Source of the DNA: Carposina sasakii
Lineage: Eukaryota; Arthropoda; Insecta; Lepidoptera; Carposinidae
Direction of reading: 5' to 3'
Assembly (NCBI GenBank): GCA_014607495.2
Contig: CP053161.1
Coordinates: 620,001 to 684,000, forward strand
Length of the DNA: 64,000 bases
In this document: positions 10,101 through 19,865 of the stretch, piece by piece
Layout of the letters: the number at the start of each line of letters is the position of its first letter
How positions within the stretch are numbered: the stretch's first letter is position 1
Notes under the pieces: generated by a model
Databases searched by the model: none
What the model saw: only the letters and a program-made list of their open reading frames with translations
Told to the model about the DNA's origin: nothing
Position numbers and translations under genes: made by a program

Positions 10101-11892
10101 CTTTTTTTTATTAGTTAATAAACAGTGTGCCGAAGTGAGAACCCTTTTCTCGGAAATTATACTTCCTCCACAGAATGCTTTGTATAAACTGGTCGAATGA
10201 TTCACTGGATTGAAGAAGAAGACTGGTCGAATGAGGGTGTTTTTGTGGCCACCTTTGGATTGAAGAAGAAGACCTAGTGTTTATGTTAGCAGATCAAAAT
10301 CCTGAATGCTGCAGAAAAACGCAGTTATTTTCATAATATAACCTTCTACAATGATGATGATATGTTAACGTTGACGACCAAAAATCATATAATAACTTTA
10401 CATTATATATAATACATCCACATCTGTCGTAGAACCGATGGACGGTGGAGTAAATGGGTTCTCGAATGGAGACCGCGCCCCGGTAAGCGTAGCGTTGGGC
10501 GCCCTCCGGCCAGATGGACGCTGGTAGTGACTGGATGGCAAAAATAGATCGAGCCATGTGGCGTACACTGGGGGAGGCCTACGTCCAGCAGTGGACTGCA
10601 ATAGGCTGACGACGACGACATTATAATAATAGTTGGGGGAGACCTATGGTCGGTAGTGGACTTAATAGCTACGAGTAAAATGATACTGATGAGTGATATT
10701 TCATAAATTACAATTAGTATAAAATAAGCACAATTAATTTTATTATCAAATGCTTAATCATGGTAAAAGGTACCTAAATACTCACTTGGTGCTTTAAATC
10801 TCCAAGATCAAGTTCTATCCTATATAAAATAGGAATCTGAAAACCCCAATTATATTTGGTTAAGTCAACATAGACCATTAACAATTATAAGTTTGTAACT
10901 ACCTATATTAACCGCAAGCTCTGCTCTCGTATTATTTAAAATAATAACAAAGTTCTATCTAGTTATCTGAGTCTTATCTTCTATAATACAAAAATGAATC
11001 CGGGGCGGATCCCTGCTAGGATATATCCGCCCATCCTTTAAAATAGTAAACCGCTTGGCCGATACTGTACCCGTTTCAATGGCAACGAGAAGATAACAAG
11101 TTTTATCATTTTGATAGATTTTATACATTTTCAAACGTTTCAGTATATTTTCATTAATTTCACGGTGATTCCCAATTATAAGTACAAAGAGAATTATATA
11201 ATTTATACAAATTATTATATGTACTATATGTATATGTATATACGAACTTGTACATCTCAACTATACCCTCAAAATTGGTCAGAAGTGGCACCATGTGGTT
11301 CTATCGGCCCTTGGTGCTCTGCCTACCCCGTAAGGGATAAAGGCGTGATTATATGTATGTATGTATTATATGTGAAAAAAGTATTGTATCTTTTTTTAAG
11401 CTCCAGCTATTTGTAGGTCATTGACCAATTTCATGATCGTTCGATAGTTTATGAGAAATAATAGATTACTTACCCTCTTTGCAAAAGGTATCACCTGTCT
11501 CCGGTAACTCACGGGACTAGATATCTGAGCGTTAGTGTACACCTTGCTTCTGGTATCTGATTTCTCGCTATTAAGGAACACATTGTTTGTGGTACTTGAT
11601 ATCTCATCTTCAGGGTACATACTGCTCATATTGCTAGATATCTGATTAGGATACTTGTTTACGGGACTAGATATCTCATGTTCAAGGTAGACAGTGCTTG
11701 TGAGACTAGATTCGTGTCCGTCCTGATCCTTGCTCTCATCGCTGAGGTATGCAATGCTGATATCAGATGTCTCATTGTTAGGGTACACACTGTTCGCAGA
11801 TCTAAACATCACATTACTAACATCGTTTGTGTGGTTTAATTCAAAACCATTTGAAAGTATAATAATAATTAAACATGATGAAAAAAAATCAT
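4110..11892 (-). CDS. serine protease homologue (catalytically dead S1 fold), seven exons
   Basis: Exons (minus strand, 5' to 3'): 11474-11892, 10782-10836, 10102-10252, 8903-9056, 7560-7670, 6560-6697 and 4110-4325; about 414 aa. Phases 0,1,2,0,0,0 agree throughout. Exon 1 has a signal peptide, then degenerate acidic Ser-rich repeats (VYLEHEISSPV, MYPEDEISSTT) ending at PFAKR. Exons 2-3 give QVSGHK where active enzymes have IVGGxx, then AFCGGSIIS and LTSAHC, so His is kept. Exon 4 ends NLCVV where the protease at 2212 has NDICVV: Asp is lost. Exon 7 begins ETEGNGLIC where the paralogue has GDSGGPLV: Ser is lost. The end (VLIIACYFIC) is hydrophobic after SDSAA, like a GPI signal. Oddities: the start ATG at 11890-11892 is out of frame by one base in an eight-T run, and the exon 2 donor (GTATTT) is weak; a stronger GTGAGT 3 nt upstream would break phase. 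A non-catalytic regulatory or binding role is inferred. Confidence 0.82.
5702..5752 (+). mobile_element. SINE tail fragment (tRNA-derived family)
   Basis: CCCGGGTGAGGATTTTTTTC followed by CATTTCTTTATTAATAA matches the tail after the tRNA-like head at 53815-53935. Only about 50 bp are present. Confidence 0.5.
6345..6440 (-). repeat. partial duplicate of exon 7 acceptor of the serine protease homologue
   Basis: CCATTGCCTTCCGTTTC, then GCTGTAATATAAGA and GGTTGTAAACTA, copy the exon 7 start and preceding intron at 4309-4390, including the TTACAG acceptor. The coding part is only about 20 bp, so it looks like a dead exon stub. Confidence 0.7.
6888..7028. mobile_element. foldback MITE
   Basis: AAAGCGATAGCGAAAATTGT (6896 onward) is mirrored by ACAATTTTCGCTATCGCTTT at about 6999-7018. 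The arms are about 30 bp around an 80-bp loop. It sits in intron 5 of the serine protease homologue. Confidence 0.65.
7050..7391. mobile_element. mariner-like MITE (family of 23339-23594)
   Basis: The left end GTATGTTGAGCGAAACGC and the mirrored right end GCATTTCGCTTAACATA match the terminal inverted repeats of the better copy at 23339-23594. The interior also shares 'GAGAACCTA...TAAGTTCTC'. It lies inside intron 5 of the serine protease homologue. Confidence 0.6.
7392..7550 (+). mobile_element. Helitron-like 5' segment (family of 42090-42263)
   Basis: ACATATACTAATATTACAAA through GCAAATAGGCTCCGAAACTA matches, in the opposite orientation, the repeat next to the LINE at 42264. It abuts the exon 5 donor and creates a spurious open-frame extension beyond it. 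Confidence 0.45.
8186..8252 (-). mobile_element. RTE/SINE 3' tail fragment
   Basis: GCAGTCCACTGCTGGACGTA followed by GGCCTCCCCCAGGGCACGCC is the reverse complement of the RTE C-terminal coding word and 3' end. Confidence 0.65.
8265..8860 (+). mobile_element. repeat element with AGGGTTCCGTA 5' end
   Basis: Starts TTTTTAGGGTTCCGTACG and ends ACGGAACCCTCTTCACGCGA with GTTCAACTCGCACTTGTCGG. Truncated relatives lie at 34041-34170 and 15706-15812. It has no coding capacity. The class is uncertain; a DNA-transposon MITE is likely because the ends are inverted GGGTTCCGTA/TACGGAACCC. Confidence 0.6.
9107..9890. repeat. minisatellite, ~17 units of 47/49 bp
   Basis: The unit contains GGTATACATAGATAATAGAC, ACGGATGTAATAATGAGCAT and then ACTGACC or ACAATGACC. 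A two-base difference makes units of 47 and 49 bp. Single-base variants (atagacac/atggacac, gagcat/gagtat) are shared between units, suggesting higher-order duplication. It lies in intron 3 of the serine protease homologue. Long open frames occur in all three minus frames because the unit lacks stops; they are artefacts. Confidence 0.97.
10204..10268 (-). repeat. short duplication around the exon 3 acceptor of the serine protease homologue
   Basis: On the minus strand TCTTCTTCTTCAATCCA occurs twice, each followed within 35 bp by CATTCGACCAG. This creates several AG acceptors (10204, 10252 and others), all in the same phase. Confidence 0.7.
10300..10395 (+). mobile_element. fragment of a dispersed repeat ending GTTGACGACCAAAAAT
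   Basis: TGCAGAAAAACGCAGT and GTTGACGACCAAAAATCAT match longer copies at 49310-49475 and 53100-53290. Confidence 0.5.
10425..10625 (+). mobile_element. RTE LINE, 5'-truncated 3' end
   Basis: Aligns by eye with the intact RTE at 37660-37870: TGGACGGTGGAGT, a GGTAAGCGTAGCGTTGGG block, then GGGGGAGGCCTACGTCCAGC and a GACGACGAC tail. It is about 200 bp and non-coding now. Confidence 0.75.
10977..11019 (+). mobile_element. miniature Helitron-like element
   Basis: TCTTCTATAATACAAAAATG followed directly by GGGGCGGATCCCTGCTAG. This is the 5' and 3' termini of the element at 243-465 with nearly all interior missing, about 43 bp. It lies in intron 1 of the serine protease homologue. Confidence 0.45.
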
Positions 11893-13430
11893 TTTAAATT
11901 CAAAATGTTCGTAACAGCACAATCAATGTTAGCCAATATTTGTGAATGTAAGCAAATCTGTCAGGTTTTTGACAAAATGATACTAACTCTTCTTAATAAT
12001 CGCTTCATCCTTTTTGTTATAAAATCAAGGAGGTGCATAAAAAATATATTTAATTTTATAAAATATTGGTGGATTTCTTTCGCACAATTTAATTGCGTAC
12101 TTACTTACTGGTTTTGTGGGGAAACTCAACTACATCTTCTGATATTAACTGCATTCTACTAACATATTATGCAATAACCAAGATAATATCAAAGATATCA
12201 TAGAGCTATTCCAAACGGTGATAGCCCAATTATAAGTAATGTGATGATGTAAATACTTGTGACTCTACATTAGGGTTGATCGGGTTGATCCATAGGTTGA
12301 TCAGTTATTTGAATTTTTTTTTAAGAGTAACTTTCATGAAAATCATCTATTGGTTAAAATTTTGTTTTTATGCCATTACAATAATTTTTTTGAAAGAATT
12401 TTAAAAAAGTCGGAAAATATTGGAATTTTCCTGCGAAAATTTTCAATGGTTTTCGCCTCAGAATCATGTTCTGAAGTCAGCATATTAATTAATATTTGCC
12501 TGACTGTCACAAACACCCTGTATAACAAGCTAATGTGGATGATTTAGTGACTTGCAACACCAGGTTTCGCCATCTCAGGAACTCAGAAGTGTCATTGATG
12601 TCGGAGTAATAATTCTTGATACAATACGATTCATTAATTATTTTGTGTCTGTTCCGTTAAAAACAATAAGAAATGCGCATCATGAAATTGAGGTTAACAA
12701 TCGCATAGCACTGTAAACAATAGTGATTGAATGCCATCGCTTTAAAATACCTACACAAACAGTAGGTACCTTAACAGTTTAAGGACAAGCAACATTACCA
12801 TAATTTACGCAAAGTTGAAACATGTTCAGTAAAATTTTACAGTAACACGTAAATAAATCGTGTTATCTACGAGTATTTCCCCCAATGAGCGTTTTTTCAC
12901 TAGATGACACGGCCACGACACGACCATGGCTTTTTTTAAAACAAAAATGTATTAGATAATATCACTCGTTTTACATTAGACGACACGACCACGATACGGC
13001 GTCCATACTCGATGACGAAATTCGCGGTAAGGTTTGATCACATTGTCACAATACTCACTATAGTCACACACAACAATAGGTGCCTTTTTTTCAGTTATAC
13101 CTTATACAATTGATAGCTGGAATTTCATTTTGGTAGTTTATATAACAATCTTTAGAAAAAAAAAGTATATGATTTGCTTCTACAAGAGGGGTATCAACTC
13201 AAGTGCATTTTTTCCTGCAAGTAAGAATAGTCATAAGCTTGATGCGTGCCTTCATTAGAATATATCAGCTGCATCTCCTTCCGTGCATGTCATAAAAGTC
13301 GACGAAACTTAGCCATTCTCTCAGAGCTAGCAACTTGTGACTGACCATTTACATGTGTCCACGCTATGCTGGACATGGCTGTGAGATCTCCTTTATGATC
13401 TTAATCTGATTACAATATTTCGGGAGCACA
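11893..13430. other. unassigned sequence
   Basis: No gene is recognised. Two diverged copies of 'ACACGGCCACGACACGACC' / 'ACACGACCACGATACGGC' lie at about 12905 and 12985. Short open frames here lack motifs. Confidence 0.4.
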
Positions 13431-13740
13431 GCCGTGTGTATCTTATGTAGTCAACTCCGTCCGAGTGGACAGCAGAAACAATAAAATTTTAAAGTAGTCC
13501 GAAATAAAAATTTTCATTGAGGGGTCGCCCACCACCGGCCCCTACACCCTCCGCCGACCGGTGGTGGGCAACCCCTCAATGGAAATTTGAACTTCCAAAT
13601 AGTGACGCCTGATACAATTAAATATTTAACGAAATAAAAATACCTTCCCGCGATAAAAAAAAATAACCTGTATGTTGTGCTTATGTCCTTTCTCAGGCTT
13701 TAGACTACCTGTGTACCAAATTTACATTTCAATCAGACTT
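13430..13740 (-). mobile_element. diverged Helitron-like repeat with an inserted foldback
   Basis: TCCGTCCGAGTGGACAGCAG and later TTTCTCAGGCTTTAGACTAC resemble the CTAG-ended family (compare 32196-32346). A perfect-looking hairpin at 13513-13587 interrupts it. Confidence 0.4.
13513..13587. repeat. 26-bp inverted repeat (hairpin)
   Basis: TTCATTGAGGGGTCGCCCAC...CCGG is mirrored by CCGGTGGTGGGCAACCCCTC...GAA, with a 19-bp C-rich loop. There is one mismatch in the arms. Confidence 0.85.
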
Positions 13741-14223
13741 TTAGCATGAAAACCAGTCTGTCTGTTTTATTAGAGTTACTTTCGCATTAATAATATTAGT
13801 CAGGAAGTAATGTCCTTGTTGCTAAGAATAAACAATCACAATAAAATAGCTTTAGCATTGAACTAAAGTGAATTAAATGTCTAACCTGTCCCGTGGCAAT
13901 ATATTTCTTAGGGTCAAATCTTAATCTAAGATGGGAATGTCTGTTGACTACAGTTATATGTTTTTCTAATACTTATAAAGAAAATGCAAGCCTAATTTGA
14001 ATACACGGATATTGTAGCGTGTTGGAGTTATATGAACTGAAAAATACTGTAATAAGGTAGGAAAATGTGCGACCACAATAACACCATTAAATTACCTTCC
14101 AGTACGAGTATATGTATCGCTACCATTAAACAATTACAAATAAAATTCAATTCCAAAAAATAATTGATTACAATACTTAAATAACACTTGTTCAAAAATG
14201 GACATTTGACTGCAAATGGTATC

Positions 14224-14505
14224 ATCATCATCAGCCTATTGCAAGTCCACTGCTGGACGTAGGCCTCCCCCAGGACACGCCACAAGACTACCATGAGGGG
14301 TATTTGCCCATAGTCACCATGCTGGGCAGACGGGTTGTGACCGCAGTTTGTATTTTGGACTATGTTGTCAACACGGGAGGCGCTGCTGCCCACCTCCCGG
14401 GAACCCTTAATCGCCTCGTACGATACCCATGGGCAGACATGGGGTGGTACGAATTTTACTCTGCCAGCACCACGCGGCCAAATGGTATAGAATATTTTAA
14501 AATTT
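14224..14505 (-). mobile_element. SINE-like element with RTE 3' tail
   Basis: On the minus strand it runs from GGCCGCGTGGTGCTGGCAGA through a GTGGGTATCGTACGAGG block to GGGGGAGGCCTACGTCCAGC and GATGATGAT. The same composite occurs at 31622-31890 and, shortened, at 19655-19865 and 38590-38690. Mobilisation by the RTE machinery is inferred from the shared 3' end. Confidence 0.7.
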
Positions 14506-14508
14506 AAT

Positions 14509-14665
14509 GGTCGATTCCGGCAGTCTCACTTAAACCAAGCTTAAACCTAAACGTAAAATTTGTCCTACCTGTCCTTTTCTCTCTCAGCCATTTATGATAA
14601 GAACGGAGAGAGATATACCTGACTAAGAATAGGTTTAGGTTTAAGTGTGACTGCCGGAATAGACC
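14509..14665. mobile_element. MITE with GGTCGATTCCGGCAG inverted termini
   Basis: GGTCGATTCCGGCAGTCTCA begins it and TGACTGCCGGAATAGACC ends it; inner arms contain TTAAACCTAAAC. Relatives lie at 18685-18799 and 51918-52000. Confidence 0.75.
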
Positions 14666-14668
14666 CTA

Positions 14669-15213
14669 ATGATTAGCTTAAGCAAAATTTTAATGTAAAA
14701 TACATCATTTACAAAGACACGGTTGGTACCTACTCTGTGTTAAAACAAAAGTATTTAAACAAGTCAGCAACAAGTAAACTGTCTACCTGCTGTCTATAGA
14801 AAAAAATCTATGCCATTAACACACCAATTATAAGACTCGAATTTTCCGATAAAGATCAAAAGATGATAATTGCAAATAATTGGATATCATAGACCTGCCT
14901 AGATACCTACTTAAGTTGTCATACCGGTCCCGAGTACTACCTAAATAGTCCAAGAGAATGTAAATAAATTGCTCAACTGGATCTTAAAAACCTGTCACTT
15001 TAACTAAATTGGAAAATGATAAATAAAATATTGATATTGTAAATACATTCAAATAACCAACTAGGCGTTGGTTACCATCAGGTCCTACTATACACTTACA
15101 CTGTCGATCTCAAATAACTACAGACAGTGGAACAAGGAATCGCAGAGGATACAGGTTCCAGATGGATGTTTTAACTTCGGTATACTTAGTAACACGTGAT
15201 ACGGTTGAATCCT
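14669..15213. other. unassigned sequence
   Basis: Nothing recognisable. Confidence 0.4.
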
Positions 15214-15434
15214 TCCTACTAATAATATTATAAACGCGAAAGTTTGCGAGTATGTGAGGGATGGATGGATGTTTGTTACTCTTTCACGTAAAAACCGCTG
15301 GAGCTATTTTAATAAAATTTGGTATGGATTCAGCTGACACCCTGGATTAACACATAGGCTTGTTTTTATGCCGGATAATTTCGTGATTTATTTTTTCTGC
15401 AGTCCACGCGAACGAAGTCGCGGGCGTCCACTAG
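15214..15434 (+). mobile_element. short Helitron-like element
   Basis: Starts TCCTACTAATAATATTATAA, contains the GTGAGGGATGGATGGATGTT and TTTGGTATGGATTCAGCTGA blocks, and ends GTCGCGGGCGTCCACTAG before a T. A copy in opposite orientation is at 50816-51061. The subterminal GTCCACGCGAACGAAGTCGC can form a hairpin. Confidence 0.7.
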
Positions 15435-15705
15435 TGAATAGATATTGCCTTTATTCTTCCTATTGACAATGCGTATTCCACCTAAAAACTTTTTCAAAAT
15501 ATTGCCAAGACTCGCAATGCCAAAAGGTTATTAGATCTCACGTAGAGCCAAGCTTCTACTATGAGTCTACAAAGCTTAACTTCACTACGTCTACCTACAC
15601 AGACCTTTGTCCGAATATGTGACTGGACTATTCCGCTACATTCACATTAGGTGTAAGATACTGTTCATCATTACTTTTCTGTTACACATGACGAAAATGG
15701 ACTGG

Positions 15706-15910
15706 GCTCTCTGATCTCCGAAACTACTGAGCCTAAATCTTTGAAAAAAAAAATCTTTGCATTGTACGGTATCCTCTTTAAGCAAGTTCAATTCGCACTT
15801 GGCCGATTTTTATATATTGATCATCGGGCATCAACGACTTGATCGTCAGGATCTGGATGACGGGATCCTGGAGAAATCAAGTCCAATCTTGAAATGGTGT
15901 AAAAATATTT
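15706..15910 (+). mobile_element. two repeat fragments
   Basis: 15706-15812 matches the 3' part of the element at 8265 (CTCCGAAACTACTGAGCCTA ... GTTCAATTCGCACTTGGCCG). 15825-15905 matches the 'GGATCTGATGATGGGATC...GGAGAAATC' block of the repeat at 45428. Confidence 0.6.
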
Positions 15911-15913
15911 ATT
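15908..15913 (-). promoter_or_regulatory. candidate polyadenylation signal AATAAA (desaturase)
   Basis: AATAAA on the minus strand about 240 nt beyond the desaturase stop codon. It is a motif match only. Confidence 0.4.
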
Positions 15914-16149
15914 TTCCTTCTCAGCATCTTAAGGCTACTATGTACCACCCATAAATATATTCTTACTTTTGACACAATAGGCGAGGTTAGATTCAAGGTA
16001 TATTTGCTCATTACTGGACTTGACCTTTGCAATGAACTCCTTATTAATACAAGGGAGCAGTATTGAGGACAATCTTTCTTAGCATGTAAATCCCTATGCA
16101 CAAATTTTCAAACTAGAACAAATTTATCAAACAAAACTACCGGAATAGC

Positions 16150-17871
16150 TTAATCACTTGAGGGATAATATATTTTGGCTTTAATTTTCTCATTTTTATC
16201 GAAATCTTTGTCGTCCCATCCCCAAAGGTTGGTACCATCTCCGGTTCGCTTTGCGCGAGTCTCGATTATATCTTGAGGCACCGTTTTCAAGTCATAAGCC
16301 CAACCAATTTTCGCAAAGAAATCTATAAACTTCGTGGTAATATTCAGCTTGTTATTACCATACTCAGCTGCTCGATAATCCCATGGGAAGACATGGTGGT
16401 AGTTATGATAGCCTTCTCCAAATGTGACGACAGACACTGGAATATTTTGGGAAGGTAATATGTTTACATCATACGGCTTGTTACCAAACAGATGTGCTGC
16501 GCTGTTCACTAAGAAGGTGACATTCAGGTTTAAGGTATATCTGAGCATCGTAAGATGCCAAGCTGTTACCAAACTCTCCCCCCAGCAGTATACTGGAATT
16601 ATTGTCGGTAGGATGAAGCAAACCGCACCAATAAAGGGTATCGCGTATCTGTAAGAACATTTTAATTTTTAGTCCTCTCAAGAGTTCGATATTTTAGCAC
16701 AGAAAAGAATTGATCATGTAAATTATCTATCATATTATATATCCCTAATTATTTATCTGAAATTGGGTGTCTATAGAAATATAGAAAGAAGATATTTACT
16801 TGAGCCATAATATACTCTCGCTAAGTGATTTCGTAGAAGAACAAGCGAGCTACAAGATTGTTTTTGTGTGCTATTTGCCGCGAGCTACACTTCTATGTTC
16901 CCAGAAGTTTTCATTTAATACATTAGTTGAGTAATTTGATATTGGACCACTTACTTCTTCTGAAACTTCAGCACAGGATTGTTGTATATATCAGACATGT
17001 CCAAAGTTTTTCCTCTTTTACGTACTTCAGGGTGTTTCTTAACGAGGAGCCATCCAACATGGGAGTAAAAGAACCCTCTGGTCGCGTTGTGAGGATCAGC
17101 ATCTGTATCACTGAATTTGTGGTGTAGTCTGTGGTCTCTAACCCATTCAATGATAGAGTTCTGGAAGGCTATTGTGTTCATGATCATAAGGAGTATTTGT
17201 AAAGGCAATTTGGCTTTGTAAGTTTTGTGCGACCAAAGACGGTGTGCGCCAGCTGTGACGCCTATTTCAGCTAGAACGAATAAGGTAAAACCTGAAATAA
17301 ATATTTTGGTAAGTATTTACATATATTATGCTAGTCCTAATACATACATTTCATCAGATATATAGGTACAGATTGAATCTAAGATATACATTAATTTGGA
17401 GTGTCTGTTTGAAATATAAAAATCCGCTTTTTATTAAATGCATATGGGTATGATGACACGGTGCATATACAAAAAAAAACATATTTTTTTGTGTCGGTGT
17501 GTCTGTCAAAGAATTCTTTCAGGTGATAAACTAGCAACTTGTCGCTTAGCATTTCCACACGTTCCTACGTGAATACGCTGAGAATGTATTTGTTTTATAC
17601 TGTTATTTATTTCTTATTATGATACTGTCTCTATGTTATAAAGGTACTCACAGAAAATTAAAGATGCCCATTTTGCTGATGTGAAGCCAAGATACAATCC
17701 GTATACTGCTGCCAAATGCCAATACCCAAAAGTAATGAGGTTTAGGTAAACTATTTGAAACTTCCTTGGAGCCGCTGACGGAGCGATGAGCTTTTCGAAA
17801 CTCTCGACTATTTCACTATCATCCTTGTTAATATTATGATTAATATTGGAATCATGGGAGAGCGGGGGCAT
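16150..17871 (-). CDS. acyl-CoA desaturase (Delta9/Delta11 family, LPSQ signature)
   Basis: Membrane di-iron enzyme of the ER that puts a double bond into fatty acyl-CoA, with cytochrome b5 as electron donor. Coding exons 17652-17871, 16955-17291 and 16150-16648 join in phases 1 and 2 to give 351 aa, the usual family length. Three His boxes are intact: HRLWSH (about residue 90), HRLHH within DHRLHHKFSDTDADPHN (about 130), and HNYHH within FGEGYHNYHHVFPWDYRAAE (about 265). Hydrophobic pairs flank box 1 and precede box 3. The four-residue position used to name lepidopteran desaturases reads LPSQ (NILPSQN), closest to the LPAQ class that includes moth pheromone Delta11 enzymes; the class assignment is by motif only. 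The start MPPLSHDSN follows an apparent 5'-UTR acceptor (CTCTTGTAG at about 17882), so a non-coding exon lies upstream. There are no frameshifts or stops. Confidence 0.96.
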
Positions 17872-18684
17872 TGTGGTGACTCTACAAGAGAGATAAGTTA
17901 CACTATATGACGTGTCCCGGCTGACTGCGGCAAATCATCTGGCGACATTTACTTATGTAGTCACATGTCGTGCATTTAGGCGCCTGCGTCGATATTTTTG
18001 TGTTGGAGAACACTTGCCGACGTCACTAACCTTGTGAGAAGCATATTCGGAAACACGCGGTTGTCATGTTATGTTAGATGTGGAAATATCGGGAAAATAT
18101 TGACAGATGGACAAGTTTGTACATGAAATTATTCTAGATTTTTGTAATTTTATATTCCGGAAGAGACTATAAAAGTGAAGTAGGTAGGCACTGCAACTCT
18201 TAAGTTAGTTTTAAAAGTAAATGACTTTTATTTTATCAATGAATCGGTGAAAGTTTATATACCTAATTAATATTCCTAAGTACCTACTTACTGTTAATAA
18301 ATTATTAAAAAATTCTTTTGTTTACAAGGTTAGTACCTATATTAATTTATTAAAAGTTATTTACCTTTCTTAAGTTCCTTTCCTACCAAATATAACTCGA
18401 TAAGCAAGCACTATTTATGAGCACTGGTTGATTAATAGATGGTATAGGAACCTTAGAAGCCTTAAAGTTGATCGTAGGTTAGCCTTGGACGGCTTTCCTT
18501 ACGCGAAAAGTTTACTAAATTAAAACCTGTTTTAATAGGTACACATTACCTACAAACGACTTAGCCTTTTGCACCGTTATACCCTTTTGGTAAACCCGGA
18601 ATAAAGACCGCTATTCTGTGAAAAATTTTCCATTGTACATAAAATAGTATGTACCTATGAGACGCAGAGCAATGAAGACATTAT
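17872..18684. other. desaturase 5' flank
   Basis: 17872-17881 is probably 5' UTR after a splice acceptor. No upstream exon, TATA box or repeat was confidently identified further out. Confidence 0.4.
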
Positions 18685-18799
18685 GGTCGATTCGGACCGT
18701 CGCAATTAAACCTAAACGTAAAATTAGGCCTACCTGTCCTTTTCTCTTAGACCTGACTAAGATTAAGTTTACGTTTAAGTGTCACGATCAAAATCGACC
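18685..18799. mobile_element. diverged MITE of the 14509 family
   Basis: GGTCGATTCGGACCGTCGCA ... TTTAAGTGTCACGATC, then AAAATCGACC, shares termini and the interior TACCTGTCCTTTTCTC with 14509-14665. Confidence 0.65.
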
Positions 18800-19654
18800 C
18801 TATTGCATACCTAAGTTAGACCATTATAACAGGCACACTGAAAAAGTGTGAGTGAACCTTTATGTGCGGCAATTTGTAATGCAGAATGCATACTTATATT
18901 ATTCTTGTTGCGTTTTCCTTCTTAATTCCATTATTAATACGAGTAAGTACTACGTCTAAGCAAAAAATAAACTTTGGTAGCTGTGTTAAAAAAAGCTGGT
19001 TAGTTTACTAGGACAACGTTGTGATGCCGTCAAATTTTAATAGTGGCCACTCAAATGCAAAACCAGTCATCTGTCTACGTGTAAAAAAATCCTTCAAGGC
19101 ACAGCTATCCTAGGAAACCGAAGCAAGAAATGAAGCACCATTTTTTGGGTTTTATTTATTTACTTGAGGCCGCCCACGAATTGGTCCGCGTGACGGCATA
19201 GCACCCGTGCGAACCCGGGGCGGGTGCCAAGTTATACGATATAAACCTTATCTTAAAGATCTAAGCATACATAGGGACAGACAGACAGCGGGACGACTTT
19301 GTTTCGTAATATGCAGTGATAATGATAGGTACCTATTATATAGCAGTGACTGGCTAAACTAAAAATAACAGAACAATATGTACGTACTAAGTAGGTAGGT
19401 ACTATTGAATCGTGTTGAGTAATAATTTGATTCGTTAGACGATGTTCTTTTGTAAACATATTAACATACAAACTAAGAATCTTTCAGTTACCCCACACCT
19501 GACATTAGGCACTTAAATTACCATTGACGCATGACACAAGAAGAAAGACATGCTCACGTTTTGTTGAAATGCTGCGACAGATCCGACCCTGGGTACTTAC
19601 CTACTTAGATATTACTTAGGATCAGTATCTCTACCTAGTATCCAAAGTGCCTTC
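18800..19654. other. unassigned sequence
   Basis: Nothing recognisable beyond short open frames. Confidence 0.4.
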
Positions 19655-19865
19655 ATATCAGCTACAGTCCACTGCTGGATGTCAGCCTCCCCTAGGGCAC
19701 GCAACAAGACTACTAACCAAAGGGGAGTTTTGCCCATAGTTCCCACAATGGGCAGGGCGGGTTCCCTGGCGCTTCCCACCTTCCGAAAACCCTTTTACGA
19801 TACCCACGGTTACGAGTATAGGGTGGTGCTATTCTGCCTACTCTACCGACACCACGGGGCATAAT
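19655..19865 (-). mobile_element. SINE-like element with RTE tail, degraded
   Basis: Contains ACAGTCCACTGCTGGATGTC, AGCCTCCCCTAGGGCACGC and a shortened interior like 14224-14505. Confidence 0.6.

Noticed and set aside
10955..11260. 101-codon minus-strand open frame in intron 1 of the serine protease homologue
   Set aside because: Part of it is the miniature Helitron; the rest has no motif or splice support.
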